64,000 bases of DNA from Chloroflexota bacterium. GTDB taxonomy: Bacteria; Chloroflexota; UBA11872. The notes beneath the pieces were generated by a model. It did no database searches, was not told the origin of the DNA, and saw nothing but the letters and a program-made list of their open reading frames with translations. The stretch is taken from the NCBI GenBank assembly GCA_028873795.1, contig JAPPNP010000054.1, forward strand, positions 1 through 64,000, in the 5' to 3' direction. Position numbers and translations under genes: made by a program. Of the stretch, positions 25,354 through 34,191 are shown in pieces. The stretch's first letter is position 1; every line of letters starts with the position of its first letter.

Positions 25354-26580
25354 CTAAGGAACGGCGGGCGCCCCCAACACTCGGAAACCCAGATTCTCCG
25401 CCGTGCGCTCGGCCACCGGCAGCACCTCGATGACGACGTGGGACACGCCCACCACGTCGCCGTTGGCGTCAAAGCTGTAGTCGTCGCCGATGGCCCCGCT
25501 CCAGGTCAGGTTGTAGAGACAGTCCCGGAAGCCGTCGGCGTCCTGGTCGTCGTTTGTCTGGCGCAGGCACTCGGCCGCGATGTAGACGCCGTCGTAGGCC
25601 GAGCCCTGGAACCAGGGCCAAGGCGCGATGCCGAAGCGGGCGTTGAAACTGTCGAGGAACTTTCGGCCGATATCGGTGTCCAGGTCGGGATTGGGGACGA
25701 CGGCCTTGAGTCCGGTGGCGGCCTCGCCGGCGATGTCGAGGGAGTTGGCCCCGGTGGGAACCACCTCGGAGTAGATCGGGCCTTCGTAGCCCAGTTCACG
25801 GACCTGCTTGATGATGGTTCCGCCGGAGACCTCGCCTTGGGCGGCAATCAGGAGGGCGTCGGGAGTCTCGGCGAGCAGCTTTGTCAGCTGGGTGCGGAAG
25901 TCGATGGCCTCTGTGGGGTAGCTCTCCGCCGCGACCACCACGCCGCCCAGCTTCTCGAATTGCAAGACCGCCGAGCGGCGCGCGCCCTCGGCGTAGTCGG
26001 TGGCCTCGGTGATCGTGCCGATCGCGCGAATCCCGTCGGTCCACATCGTGTTGCCGATGTCGGCGCCGACCTTCAGCGAGTTGATGGCGGTGCGGAAGAT
26101 GTAGTCGCCGGCGTCGCTGATGTCGGGGCTGGTGGAGGATGCCGAAAAGAGGACGACGCCCTCCTGCTCCGCCAAGGGCGCGACGCCAAGCGTGGCCCCG
26201 CTGCACGTCGCGCCCAGGATGATCTTGACGCGTTCCACGTCCGTCAGCCGCTTGTACGCCGTGATGGCGTCCGCGGACGTGCACTTGGAGTCCTCCACGA
26301 TGAGCTTTAGCGAACGCCCATTGATGCCGCCCGCGGCGTTGATCTCCTCCACCGCGATCAGCTTGGACCGGGAAAAAGGAATGCCATAGGACTCACCCAC
26401 GCCGGTCAGCGAGTCCAGCGCGCCAATCACGAAGGGCTCCTGCGAGGAGTCGGCCTGACCCGATGCGCCCGCGGCGGCCGTCGACGCGGGCTCGGCGCCG
26501 GGGGTCGGTGCCACCTGCTCGCCGCACGCAAGCAGAAGCACTACCGTCAGGGCGAGAAAGGCGAGGGTCTTGCAGGACAT
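25354..26580 (-). CDS. ABC transporter substrate-binding protein (branched-chain amino acid type)
   Basis: 408 residues from ATG 26580; a TTG three codons earlier is possible. Lipoprotein signal MSCKTLAFLALTVVLLLAC, an Ala/Pro/Thr linker, then the type I periplasmic-binding fold: FVIGALDSLTGVGESYG, AVEEINAAGGINGRSLKLIV, the hinge block VERVKIILGATCSGATLGVA, and LLIAAQGEVSGGTIIKQVRE. It should capture a small ligand, classically an amino acid or amide, for an ABC importer. No permease or ATPase genes lie next to it, so it is an orphan here. Flanked on both sides by dispersed repeats. Confidence 0.88.
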   Translation of the reverse strand: MSCKTLAFLALTVVLLLACGEQVAPTPGAEPASTAAAGASGQADSSQEPFVIGALDSLTGVGESYGIPFSRSKLIAVEEINAAGGINGRSLKLIVEDSKCTSADAITAYKRLTDVERVKIILGATCSGATLGVAPLAEQEGVVLFSASSTSPDISDAGDYIFRTAINSLKVGADIGNTMWTDGIRAIGTITEATDYAEGARRSAVLQFEKLGGVVVAAESYPTEAIDFRTQLTKLLAETPDALLIAAQGEVSGGTIIKQVRELGYEGPIYSEVVPTGANSLDIAGEAATGLKAVVPNPDLDTDIGRKFLDSFNARFGIAPWPWFQGSAYDGVYIAAECLRQTNDDQDADGFRDCLYNLTWSGAIGDDYSFDANGDVVGVSHVVIEVLPVAERTAENLGFRVLGAPAVP

Positions 26581-26589
26581 GGAATTCAA

Positions 26590-26972
26590 GCCAGACTGCG
26601 TTCGCCCATGTTCAGCCCGCTACTCGGAATCCATGGTACGGCGTCTCAATTGCCCCTCGCGTGGTCTGGACGCCCGAATAGCGGGCGACATTGAGACCGT
26701 CATTCCCGCGACGGGAGACCTTTGCGTAACCCCTCCGTCATTCTCGCGAAGGCGGGAATCCACCATTCAATGAATCTGGAGGCAGTTGGGATGCGCACGG
26801 TCAGCCTTCGGCAGACTGAATTCTGCAAAGGTCTCCGAAGAGAGAACTCTGCATAACCCTCCGTCATTCCGGCGAAAGCCGGAATCCAGTCCTCGCTCCA
26901 CCTGGAGCCGCCCAGGGTGCTCCGCGCTATCCCGAGGCTGCCTCGGATATGCAAGAGTCTCCAAGGAACGGA
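26590..26972. repeat. Gene-free stretch with two family A repeats
   Basis: 26693-26810 holds a partial copy (CATTCCCGCGACGGGAGA) running into a long family A copy (CGTCATTCTCGCGAAGGCGG, CCACCATTCAATGAATCTGG). 26840-26893 holds another (AGAGAACTCTGCATAACCC, CATTCCGGCGAAAGCCGGAA). The remainder shows no gene. Confidence 0.65.
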
Positions 26973-27959
26973 TTACCCAGCCAACTCCCGTACCTTCGGA
27001 ACAATGACTCTGAACATGCGCTCGACTTCAGCCTTCAGCCACGCTTGGTAATCCGGCCACTTATCGCGGTCTTCTAGCTCCGCATCCGTCCGAACCATGA
27101 CCCTCTTGATGCTCTCGGATTCCCACGGTTGCCAGTGGTATTGCTGCCCGGCGTCGCGGTGAATCAGGTCCGCTGACTCGGCTAGCCCGTCGAACCTAGC
27201 TTGTCGATCGCGACCAAAGAACTCTAGGGCAACCCGCAACTCCCCGACCGAAAATGCCTCTCTGGCGGAATTCCATGCTGTGAAGAACGAAACAACTCTG
27301 ATACCCGAGATTCCTACGCCGTGTGTCATGTACGAGTGCGGCCTCGGCCTACCGCACGGAACATCTCCTTCGGCGTCCATGAGTTCTGAGAAGCCTGCCC
27401 AAAACTCAAGCTGTATGGCCTGAGTTTCGCTTAGCTCACCGACTGACCCAGTTCCGGCTTGCACTGTCTTCGCCCAGTCATTCGGCTGCACGACCACGTT
27501 AAACCGCGGCGCGGGCCGCGAGTCGTCGATCTTCAACAGTTCAATCTCGATTCCGAAGTAGGCGTAATCCCGTGCGGTGCTGGCGTTCAAAAGATCCAGG
27601 GCAGCTCGATGCTCGTCGCGGAATTCCTCGGCAATCCAAACCACTGTCCGTGCATTCAGCCCTGCCGCGTAGGTAAGCAGCTTGCCCAGGTGATCGTGGT
27701 CGGTGCGTGCGTATTGGTTCTCGATGACAACCCACGATTCGTCATCGTCTCCTCCGTCCAAACGACGGCAGAGGATGTCCGCGCTGAATCCTCCAACTGC
27801 TTGCTCGATTCCGTGCGGCTCCAGCGTCAGGCCGAGCGCCTCGCCCAATCGCTCCAAGTTGTCGGATTGCGCCAGCCAGGGTGTGAAATGCTGTGCCTCT
27901 TCTGCCCAGACGGTGCGCAGAGGGACGTGCTCAAGTTTTGAAATCGAAATGTCCGGCAT
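26973..27959 (-). CDS. DUF4268 domain-containing protein
   Basis: 328 residues from ATG 27959 (MPDISISKLEHVPLRTVW). The pattern LEHVPLRTVWAEEAQHFTPW, FSADILCR, WVVIENQYARTDHDHLGK and AGLNARTVVWIAEEFRDEH fits the N-terminal nuclease-like part of DUF4268 proteins, in which Asp of ADIL and Glu of VIENQ resemble PD-(D/E)xK residues. DUF4268 follows (YFGIEIELLKIDDSRPAPRF on). Function is unknown; such genes occur in accessory islands. GC is lower than in its neighbours, suggesting recent acquisition. It lies alone between repeat clusters. Confidence 0.8.
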   Translation of the reverse strand: MPDISISKLEHVPLRTVWAEEAQHFTPWLAQSDNLERLGEALGLTLEPHGIEQAVGGFSADILCRRLDGGDDDESWVVIENQYARTDHDHLGKLLTYAAGLNARTVVWIAEEFRDEHRAALDLLNASTARDYAYFGIEIELLKIDDSRPAPRFNVVVQPNDWAKTVQAGTGSVGELSETQAIQLEFWAGFSELMDAEGDVPCGRPRPHSYMTHGVGISGIRVVSFFTAWNSAREAFSVGELRVALEFFGRDRQARFDGLAESADLIHRDAGQQYHWQPWESESIKRVMVRTDAELEDRDKWPDYQAWLKAEVERMFRVIVPKVRELAG

Positions 27960-28110
27960 GGTGGATACTCCCGAACGTGCCATGTCTCGTCGGCAGATTC
28001 CCAGTCTGTTGATGGTGGGACACTTTATCTCGCCTGTTCACGGACCAACGCCTCGCGACTTCGCTAGAGTGCGGCTGGCGGAATGTAAGGGATTGCAGAT
28101 GGCGGTGGGG

Positions 28111-28144
28111 TGGATTCCCGCCTCCGCGGGAATGACGGAGGGGC
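28111..28144. repeat. Family A repeat, inverted
   Basis: GGATTCCCGCCTCCGCGGGA followed by ATGACGGAGGGG, a reverse-oriented copy 60 bases before the oxidoreductase gene start. Confidence 0.65.
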
Positions 28145-28206
28145 GGAGGTGACGGGGCCGACGTGACGCACTCCCGGAGTTTCGAACCACGATTGAAGGT
28201 GCGGGC

Positions 28207-29397
28207 ATGATGGCTGCAGCAGGCCGCGACGCGGGCGACGCCATCCCCGAAATCGGCGTCGGCGTGGTCGGCACCGGCTTCATGTGCCAGGCGCATGTGA
28301 ATGCCTTTCGCACGCTGCCCTACATGGCCTACCCGCCGCCGGCCCGGCCCAGGCTGAGAGCCGTCGCGAGTCGGAAGCGCGCCAACGCCGAGGCGGCCGC
28401 CGGTCGCTATGGCTTCGAGACGGCCCATGCGGACTGGCGCGAGATGCTGGCCGATCCGGCGATCCAACTGGTCGACAACTGCGGACCCAACAACATCCAC
28501 GCCGAGGTGAGCATCGCCGCTCTCGACGCGGGCAAGCACGTGCTGTGCGAGAAGCCGATGGGTCGGAACGCGGCCGAATCCCGGCAAATGCTGGACGCGG
28601 CCCGTCGCGCTTCCGGCAAGCACATGGTGGCGTTCAACTACCGCTTCGTACCCGCCGTGCGCAAGGCGCGAATGCTCATGGAGCAGGGCGCGCTGGGAGA
28701 GATCTTTCACTTTCGCGCGCGGTACTGCCAGGACTGGCTGGCCGACCCGGAGTTCCCGCGGGTGTGGCGGCTGCAGCAGGCGCTGTCTGGCAGCGGCGTC
28801 CTGGGCGACCTGGGATCGCACATCGTGGACCTGGCCCGGTTCCTCGTCGGGGAGCCGACGGTGGTGAACGCCCGGCTCAAGACGTTTGTCTCAGAGCGAC
28901 CGCTGCCGGAGAACCCGGATGAACAAGGGCCGGTGGACGTGGACGACGCCTTCGTGGCCTTGGTCGAGTTCGACAACGGCGCCATCGGCACGCTCGAGGC
29001 CACGCGATTCGCCGTGGGCCACCGCAACGCCAACATGTTCGAGATCAACGGCTCCAAGGGCTCGCTCGGATTCAATCTGGAACGGCTCAACGAACTCGAG
29101 GTGCACTGGCGGCCGGACCCGGCGTCGAACTCCCAGGCGGGATTCCGCAGCGAGTTGATCACGGAGCCCGACGACCCGTTCATCGAGTGGTGGTGGCCCG
29201 TGGGACATATCATCGGCTGGGAGCACACCTTCGTGCATCAAATCCACCACCTGCTCGACGCCATCGTGAACGACACCGACGTGGCGCCCTATGGCGCGAC
29301 GTTCGAGGACGGCTGGCGCTGCGACGTGATCCTCGAAACCATCACCAGGTCCGCCGCGGAAGGCGGATCCCCCATCGAGATCGAGTACGCCCCATGA
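28207..29397 (+). CDS. Gfo/Idh/MocA family oxidoreductase
   Basis: 396 residues. NAD(P)-dependent sugar or polyol dehydrogenase fold. The Rossmann motif GVGVVGTGFMCQAHVNA lies near residue 18, and VLCEKPMGRNAAESRQ gives the conserved EKP lysine. The C-terminal alpha/beta domain includes SGVLGDLGSHIVDLARFLVG with the conserved Asp/His pair. ATG 28207 or the ATG one codon later may serve. It overlaps the next gene by four bases (ATGA), the start of a four-gene sugar-catabolic unit. Confidence 0.9.
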   Translation: MMAAAGRDAGDAIPEIGVGVVGTGFMCQAHVNAFRTLPYMAYPPPARPRLRAVASRKRANAEAAAGRYGFETAHADWREMLADPAIQLVDNCGPNNIHAEVSIAALDAGKHVLCEKPMGRNAAESRQMLDAARRASGKHMVAFNYRFVPAVRKARMLMEQGALGEIFHFRARYCQDWLADPEFPRVWRLQQALSGSGVLGDLGSHIVDLARFLVGEPTVVNARLKTFVSERPLPENPDEQGPVDVDDAFVALVEFDNGAIGTLEATRFAVGHRNANMFEINGSKGSLGFNLERLNELEVHWRPDPASNSQAGFRSELITEPDDPFIEWWWPVGHIIGWEHTFVHQIHHLLDAIVNDTDVAPYGATFEDGWRCDVILETITRSAAEGGSPIEIEYAP

Positions 29398-30365
29398 GAA
29401 TCGGCGTGGTGACGGTCTTGCTGCGCGACCTGCCGCTGCCGGAGGCCTTGGACTACCTGGCCTCGATTGGCGTGCAGGACCTGGAGATCGGCTGCGGGGC
29501 CTATCCCGGCAACGAGCACTGCAATGCGCAGGAGCTGTTGGCCAGCGACGAGAAGCGCGCGGAGTTCCAGGAGGCGATTGCGTCGCGTGGGCTCAAGCTG
29601 AGCGCACTGGCCATGCACGGAAATCCCATTCATCCCAACGCGGAGATTGCCGAACGACATATCGTCGAGGAACGCGACGCGATTCGGCTGGCCGAGAAGC
29701 TGGGAGTCGAGACTGTCGTCGGCTTCTCGGGCTGTCCCGGCGATCACGAGGGCGCGAAGTATCCCAACTGGGTCACCAATGCCTGGCCGCCCGACTTTCC
29801 GGCGATCCTGGAGTGGCAGTGGGAATCCAAGGTGATTCCCTACTGGCGCGAGTCGGCGGCGTTCGCCCGCGACCACGGCATCCACAAGATCGCGCTGGAG
29901 ATGCACCCGGGCTTCGTCGTCTACAACACCGAGACGCTCATGCGGCTGCGCGACGCGGTGGGGCCCGAGATCGGCGCCAACCTGGACCCGAGCCACCTCT
30001 TCTGGCAGGGCATCAACGTGCCGGAGGCGATTCTGGATATCGGGCGCGCGGGCGCGCTGCACCACTTCCACGCCAAGGACACCCGCATCGAGCCCACCAT
30101 CGCGCGAAAGCACGGCGTGCTCGACACCAAGTCGCTCGCCAATACGTCCGAGCGCGCCTGGATCTTTCGCACCGTCGGCTATGGCCACGGGGCGGACGTG
30201 TGGCGCGACATCGTGACGGCGCTGCGCACGGTGAATTACGACGGCCCCCTGAGCATCGAGCACGAGGACGCGCTCATGTCGCCGCGCGAGGGCCTGGAGA
30301 AGGCCGTGCGCTTCCTGCGCGAGATCATCATCGAGCAGCCCACCAGCGACGCGTACTGGGCCTAG
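29394..30365 (+). CDS. Sugar phosphate isomerase/epimerase family protein
   Basis: 323 residues from ATG 29394, overlapping the stop of the oxidoreductase gene. Xylose-isomerase-like TIM barrel: MRIGVVTVLLRDLPLPEALD, DLEIGCGAYPGNEHCN, KIALEMHPGFVVYNTETL, IGANLDPSHLFWQGIN, ALHHFHAKDT and SIEHEDALMSP. The Glu, Asp, His and Glu in these blocks are the usual metal ligands. It should isomerise or epimerise a keto-sugar or inositol-like intermediate produced by the neighbouring dehydrogenase. An open frame extends to 29187 but only overlaps the upstream gene. Confidence 0.9.
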   Translation: MRIGVVTVLLRDLPLPEALDYLASIGVQDLEIGCGAYPGNEHCNAQELLASDEKRAEFQEAIASRGLKLSALAMHGNPIHPNAEIAERHIVEERDAIRLAEKLGVETVVGFSGCPGDHEGAKYPNWVTNAWPPDFPAILEWQWESKVIPYWRESAAFARDHGIHKIALEMHPGFVVYNTETLMRLRDAVGPEIGANLDPSHLFWQGINVPEAILDIGRAGALHHFHAKDTRIEPTIARKHGVLDTKSLANTSERAWIFRTVGYGHGADVWRDIVTALRTVNYDGPLSIEHEDALMSPREGLEKAVRFLREIIIEQPTSDAYWA

Positions 30366-30367
30366 CG

Positions 30368-31171
30368 ATGATTCTGGCGGCCGCGCTCTACACGATCCGA
30401 CGTGAGGTGCCGTCGCCCGCGGCATTCGCCGGCGGACTGCAACGGCTGCGCGACATCGGCTATCGAGGCGTCGAGGCGGGGGGCGTGCCGTTGTTGGAAG
30501 GCCCCGATCCCGCGATCTCGGCGCGCGACCTGAAGCGCATGTTGGATGACGCCGGGTTGCAATGCGTCGGCGCCCACGCGCGGTGGCGCGAGATCCGCGA
30601 CGACACCTCGGCGGTCATCGATCGGCTGCAAGAGCTCGACTGCCCCATCATCAGCGTTCCCGCGTTCATCGACGAGTTCGACCGATTCGAGCCCGCAAGC
30701 TACGCCACGTTCGCCGGTGAGGCGGCGCTTGTGACGCAGGTCCTCGGCGAGCACGGCATGCGCCTGGGCTATCACCATCACGCGCACGAGTTTCTGCGCT
30801 TCGGCGCCGACCGCCGCACGATGTTCGATGTGCTGATCGACGAACCAAGTCTGGCCATCGAGATCGACGTCTATTGGGCGGCGTTCGGCGGCGTGGACCC
30901 GGCCGGACTGATCGAGCGCCTGCCGGGACGGGTGCCGCTGCTGCACTGCAAGGACCTGGAGATGATTCGCGACGCCGAAGCCGGCGCGCGTCCCTTCTTT
31001 GCGCCGGTCGGCGAGGGCAACCTGAACTGGGACCGCATTCTGGCCGCCAGCCAAGCCGCCGGGACCGAGGCGTGGGTCGTCGAGCAAGACCAGTGCTTGC
31101 GTGATCCCTTCGACTGTCTGCGATCCAGTTTCGAGTTTCTGCAAGCGCGCGTTCCGTCGTCGCACGCTTGA
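30368..31171 (+). CDS. Sugar phosphate isomerase/epimerase family protein
   Basis: 267 residues from ATG 30368, two bases after the previous stop. A second, shorter xylose-isomerase-like barrel: YTIRREVPSPAAFAGGLQRL, GYRGVEAGG, MRLGYHHHAHEFLRFG, LAIEIDVYWAAFGGVDP, LLHCKDLEM and AWVVEQDQC. The Glu/Asp/His ligands are in place. Sequence divergence from its neighbour suggests a different step of the same pathway, not a recent duplicate. IolE- or IolI-like activity is a guess. Confidence 0.88.
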   Translation: MILAAALYTIRREVPSPAAFAGGLQRLRDIGYRGVEAGGVPLLEGPDPAISARDLKRMLDDAGLQCVGAHARWREIRDDTSAVIDRLQELDCPIISVPAFIDEFDRFEPASYATFAGEAALVTQVLGEHGMRLGYHHHAHEFLRFGADRRTMFDVLIDEPSLAIEIDVYWAAFGGVDPAGLIERLPGRVPLLHCKDLEMIRDAEAGARPFFAPVGEGNLNWDRILAASQAAGTEAWVVEQDQCLRDPFDCLRSSFEFLQARVPSSHA

Positions 31172-31190
31172 TGGATCGGGTGAATAAAGC

Positions 31191-31222
31191 GGGACGGGCG
31201 GGTCGCAGACCCGCCCCTACAC
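31191..31222. repeat. Family B hairpin repeat in a 5' leader
   Basis: GGGCGGGTCGCAGACCCGCCC, a perfect GC-rich hairpin, ends just before the AAGGAG ribosome-binding site of the next gene. Its position in the leader could influence expression of the downstream oxidoreductase. Confidence 0.65.
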
Positions 31223-31240
31223 ATCCAAGGAGTGCACGGC

Positions 31241-32353
31241 ATGGCGGGTGAAATCGGCATCGGCATCGTGGGCGCGGGAGGGGTCGCCAGGGGCGCGCAC
31301 GTGCCCGGCTACCTGAGCATGCCGGACCGCTGCCGCATCGTGGCCATTGCCGATATCGAAATCGAGCGCGCCCAACAGCTGGCGGCGCAGTTCGATATCC
31401 CGCACGTCTTCGACAGCTACGAGCAGCTGCTGGAGGTGGACGAGATCGACGCCGTGAGCGTGTGCACCCATTCAGACTTCCACGCGCCGGTGGCCATTGC
31501 CGCGCTGGAGTCCGGTCGCCACGTCATGACCGAGAAGCCGATGGCGGTTGATTTGGCCAGCGCGCGCGCCATGGTGGAGGCGTCGCACAAGGCCAAGCGC
31601 ATCCTCGCCGTGGACTTTCAGACGCGCTTCATCCAGCAGACCCAGACCATGAAGCGGTTCGTCGACGCCGGCGACTTGGGCGAGATCTACTTCGCCCGCG
31701 GCCGCTACGTGCGGCGACGAGGCATCCCGGGACGCCAGGCCTTCCACACCAGGGCGCAAAGCGGCGGCGGCGCGCTGATGGACATCGGCGTGCACATTCT
31801 CGACACCGGCTTGTGGCTCATGGGGTTCCCCACTGCCGTGTCGGCATCGGGATCGACATTCCGCAAGCTCATCACTCAGGAGGAATTGTTCAATCCCATG
31901 GGCGATTGGGATCGGTCGGCGACCGACGTGGACGAGAGCGCGGTGGGGCTGATCAAATTCGCCAACGGCGCGGTCATGACCCTCGAGTGCGCCTGGGGAA
32001 TAAACGTCGGGGAGACGGACTTCGGCATCACCCTGGCGGGCGACAAGGGCGGCGGCGAGGTGCGCTTCGTCGAGGCGCAGCACGCCGCGTCCGGCTCGCA
32101 TCCGGTGCGCGTGTTCAAAGACACCGGCGAGATGCTGGTCGACCTGATTCCGAGCTCGGATTCGGCGGTGCAGTTCCACTCGTCAGGCGATCCCCCCAAG
32201 CCGCACACGCTGTCGATGCAGAACTTCGTCAACGCGATCATCGAGGGCACCGAGCCCCTGGTGACCGGTGACCAGGGCCTGATCACCAGCACAATCATCG
32301 ACGCGATTTACCGGTCGGCGGAGACCGGTCATCAGGTGGACATAAAGCCCTAG
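31241..32353 (+). CDS. Gfo/Idh/MocA family oxidoreductase
   Basis: 370 residues. ATG 31241 has AAGGAG at 31227-31232 with ideal spacing, which decides it over the GTG at 31232. GIGIVGAGGVARGAHVPGYL binds NAD(P), MTEKPMAVDLASAR carries the EKP lysine, and SGGGALMDIGVHILDTGLWL holds the conserved Asp/His pair. Dehydrogenase of unknown sugar or polyol. Fourth gene of the oxidoreductase/isomerase group beginning at 28207, but separated from it by a family B repeat. Confidence 0.9.
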   Translation: MAGEIGIGIVGAGGVARGAHVPGYLSMPDRCRIVAIADIEIERAQQLAAQFDIPHVFDSYEQLLEVDEIDAVSVCTHSDFHAPVAIAALESGRHVMTEKPMAVDLASARAMVEASHKAKRILAVDFQTRFIQQTQTMKRFVDAGDLGEIYFARGRYVRRRGIPGRQAFHTRAQSGGGALMDIGVHILDTGLWLMGFPTAVSASGSTFRKLITQEELFNPMGDWDRSATDVDESAVGLIKFANGAVMTLECAWGINVGETDFGITLAGDKGGGEVRFVEAQHAASGSHPVRVFKDTGEMLVDLIPSSDSAVQFHSSGDPPKPHTLSMQNFVNAIIEGTEPLVTGDQGLITSTIIDAIYRSAETGHQVDIKP

Positions 32354-32407
32354 AGCGCTTCGCCAAGCGCGCGTCCGGTCCCTTCTTTGCTCTGGTGAGA
32401 CCCTCGC

Positions 32408-32502
32408 GTAACCCCTCCGTCATTCCGGCGGAAGCCGGAATCCAGTTCGGTCAGCCCTGAATGTGCGCTGTTTGGGGTAGGGGCGGGTCTCAGACCCGCC
32501 CG
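32408..32502. repeat. Family A and family B repeats
   Basis: 32408-32448 is a family A copy (CATTCCGGCGGAAGCCGGAA). 32477-32502 is a family B hairpin (GGGGCGGGTCTCAGACCCGC). The B copy contains the stop codon of the methyltransferase gene on the opposite strand. Confidence 0.7.
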
Positions 32503-33320
32503 TCGGGCCGGATCGGCCTCCTAAACAGGCTGTACCCGAAGCGAAGCGTTTCCGGATAGCGATTCCCAGAGTCGAACGCCAAGAGCGCGCGCCGCACCTC
32601 GGCGTCGAAGCGCTCGACATCGTGCCCGAGGGCGCGTCGCGAGAACCTCGCGGTGGAGCGCAGATTCCCCAGGACCGAATCCACCGTCCAGACGTGGGGA
32701 TGCGGAAAACCGAAGGTGCCGACGTGCTCGAAGCCGTGGCCCGTCAACACGACGCGCTCGGTGTCGGCGCCACGAGGCCGCGATGACGGCTGCTGGCTCG
32801 AGAGTTTCGTGGTGACGTCCGATCGCGCCCACGGCCGAACGGCCGCTCGCAAGACGTCATGCCACGGCTCCTGGCCCACCATCGGGCTGAAACACCCCAG
32901 CGTCGACAGGCAGCAACCGGGCGCGAGCCACTCAAGGGCCCCTTTGGCGACCAACTGCTGATCCAGCCGGTGAAAGGCCTCGCCGATGGCGATCAGCTCG
33001 AACGAGCCCGGCGCGGCCTCGACCTCCTCGGCCCGCCCGACCATCCAGCGGATGTTCGTCAGTCCCTGCCGTTCGGCCCCTGCCCGCCCAACCTCGATCA
33101 TCTCCGGCTCCTGGTCGATGGCCCAGACTTCGCCGAAATGCCGCGCGAGCGGAAGCGCCACCCGCCCCGGACCACACGCCAGGTCCAGCAGGCGTCCTTC
33201 GCCCGTGACTCGGGCGCGCTGCCGGAGATCGTCGAGCAACTCCTCCGGATAGGCAGGCCGAAATCGCGCGTAGTCCTCGGCAGTGCCCGAGAAGAGGTCC
33301 GTGAGCATTCCTGAGTCCAT
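32490..33320 (-). CDS. Class I SAM-dependent methyltransferase
   Basis: 276 residues from ATG 33320; ATG 33308 is also possible. The SAM motif is RLLDLACGPGRVALPLARHF, followed by VWAIDQEPEMIEVGRAGAE and FELIAIGEAFHRLDQ. FSGTAEDYARFRPAYPEELL is the usual entry helix of the UbiE/COQ5-like and Methyltransf_11/25 group. The acceptor is unknown. The last residues (about DGRV) and the stop codon come from a dispersed family B repeat, so the C-terminus has been remodelled by repeat insertion. Confidence 0.87.
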   Translation of the reverse strand: MDSGMLTDLFSGTAEDYARFRPAYPEELLDDLRQRARVTGEGRLLDLACGPGRVALPLARHFGEVWAIDQEPEMIEVGRAGAERQGLTNIRWMVGRAEEVEAAPGSFELIAIGEAFHRLDQQLVAKGALEWLAPGCCLSTLGCFSPMVGQEPWHDVLRAAVRPWARSDVTTKLSSQQPSSRPRGADTERVVLTGHGFEHVGTFGFPHPHVWTVDSVLGNLRSTARFSRRALGHDVERFDAEVRRALLAFDSGNRYPETLRFGYSLFRRPIRPDGRV

Positions 33321-33449
33321 GGGTCGAACTCGACGTTTGTCCGATCCCGATTGGCTCATGCTCGATGCCGCCGCCGTGCTCGCCTGGACGGCAATCTTGG
33401 CATCTCCAACCGGGCGCGCCCGCCGGCGCCGGCGTAGCGCCCTGCGCGG

Positions 33450-34187
33450 TCAGGCGGTCGATGCGGCCAGCAGGCGTCCGCGGGCGGGCGTTGAGGCAGG
33501 GGCGCCGGCGAGTTGGGCGACATGCCACAGGGTGGCTTGGTTGGCGGTGACGACGGGCTTGCACAGGAGGTCTTCGAGGTCCTCGATGACGGCGGCGGTG
33601 CGCAGGCCTGTGCAGCTGATGAAGATCGCATCGGTCTCAGGCGTGTCCAAGTCTTTCGACACGACATCGAGCGTCTCTGCGGGCTCAATGGCCTCGATGT
33701 CGCCGCGCCGATTCAAGCCGACCAGGTTGACGACCTCGAAGCCAGCGGATTCGAGGTAGGCGCGCAGCCGCTTGTTGAGCGCGTCGACATGCGGCGAGAG
33801 CACGGCCACCCGGCGCACGCCAAGCTCGTGCAGCGCCGCAGCCGCGGCAGCCGAGGTCGTGGTGGCCGGTATGCCGGCGGCGGTGCGCATGTCTGCCACG
33901 ATCGCCGCGTCGCCGTCGGGGCCGAGGACGTAGCTGCCCGAGGTGCACCCGTAGGCCACGGCCAGCGCGCCGCGCTCGGCCAGGCGTCGCGCCGCGCGGC
34001 CGATGCCCGGACCGCGCGGGAGTTCTTCCACGTGCGCTAGCGTGATGCCCTCGGGGCCAAGCTCGGGCGCGGAGTCCACCGGTTCGATGTCGAGCGCGAG
34101 GCCCGGCGGAACGAACAGCTCCAACTCAGCAAGATGCCCCGCCTGCACGGCCTCGGGCCACACGATGCCGATGCGGCACGCGCCCAT
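33450..34187 (-). CDS. Asp/Glu racemase-type protein, EutA/arylmalonate decarboxylase-like
   Basis: 245 residues. The two catalytic-type cysteines are in VAYGCTSGSYVLG and FISCTGLRTAAV, as in maleate isomerase, arylmalonate decarboxylase and the ectoine-utilisation protein EutA. RIGIVWPEAVQAGHLAELEL and RRVAVLSPHVDALNKRLRAY fit the same fold. The gene lies five bases from the stop of an EutD/DoeA-like gene on the same strand. EutA and EutD sit together in ectoine catabolic operons, so a related role is a reasonable inference. Substrate unproven. Confidence 0.78.
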   Translation of the reverse strand: MGACRIGIVWPEAVQAGHLAELELFVPPGLALDIEPVDSAPELGPEGITLAHVEELPRGPGIGRAARRLAERGALAVAYGCTSGSYVLGPDGDAAIVADMRTAAGIPATTTSAAAAAALHELGVRRVAVLSPHVDALNKRLRAYLESAGFEVVNLVGLNRRGDIEAIEPAETLDVVSKDLDTPETDAIFISCTGLRTAAVIEDLEDLLCKPVVTANQATLWHVAQLAGAPASTPARGRLLAASTA

Positions 34188-34191
34188 TTCG

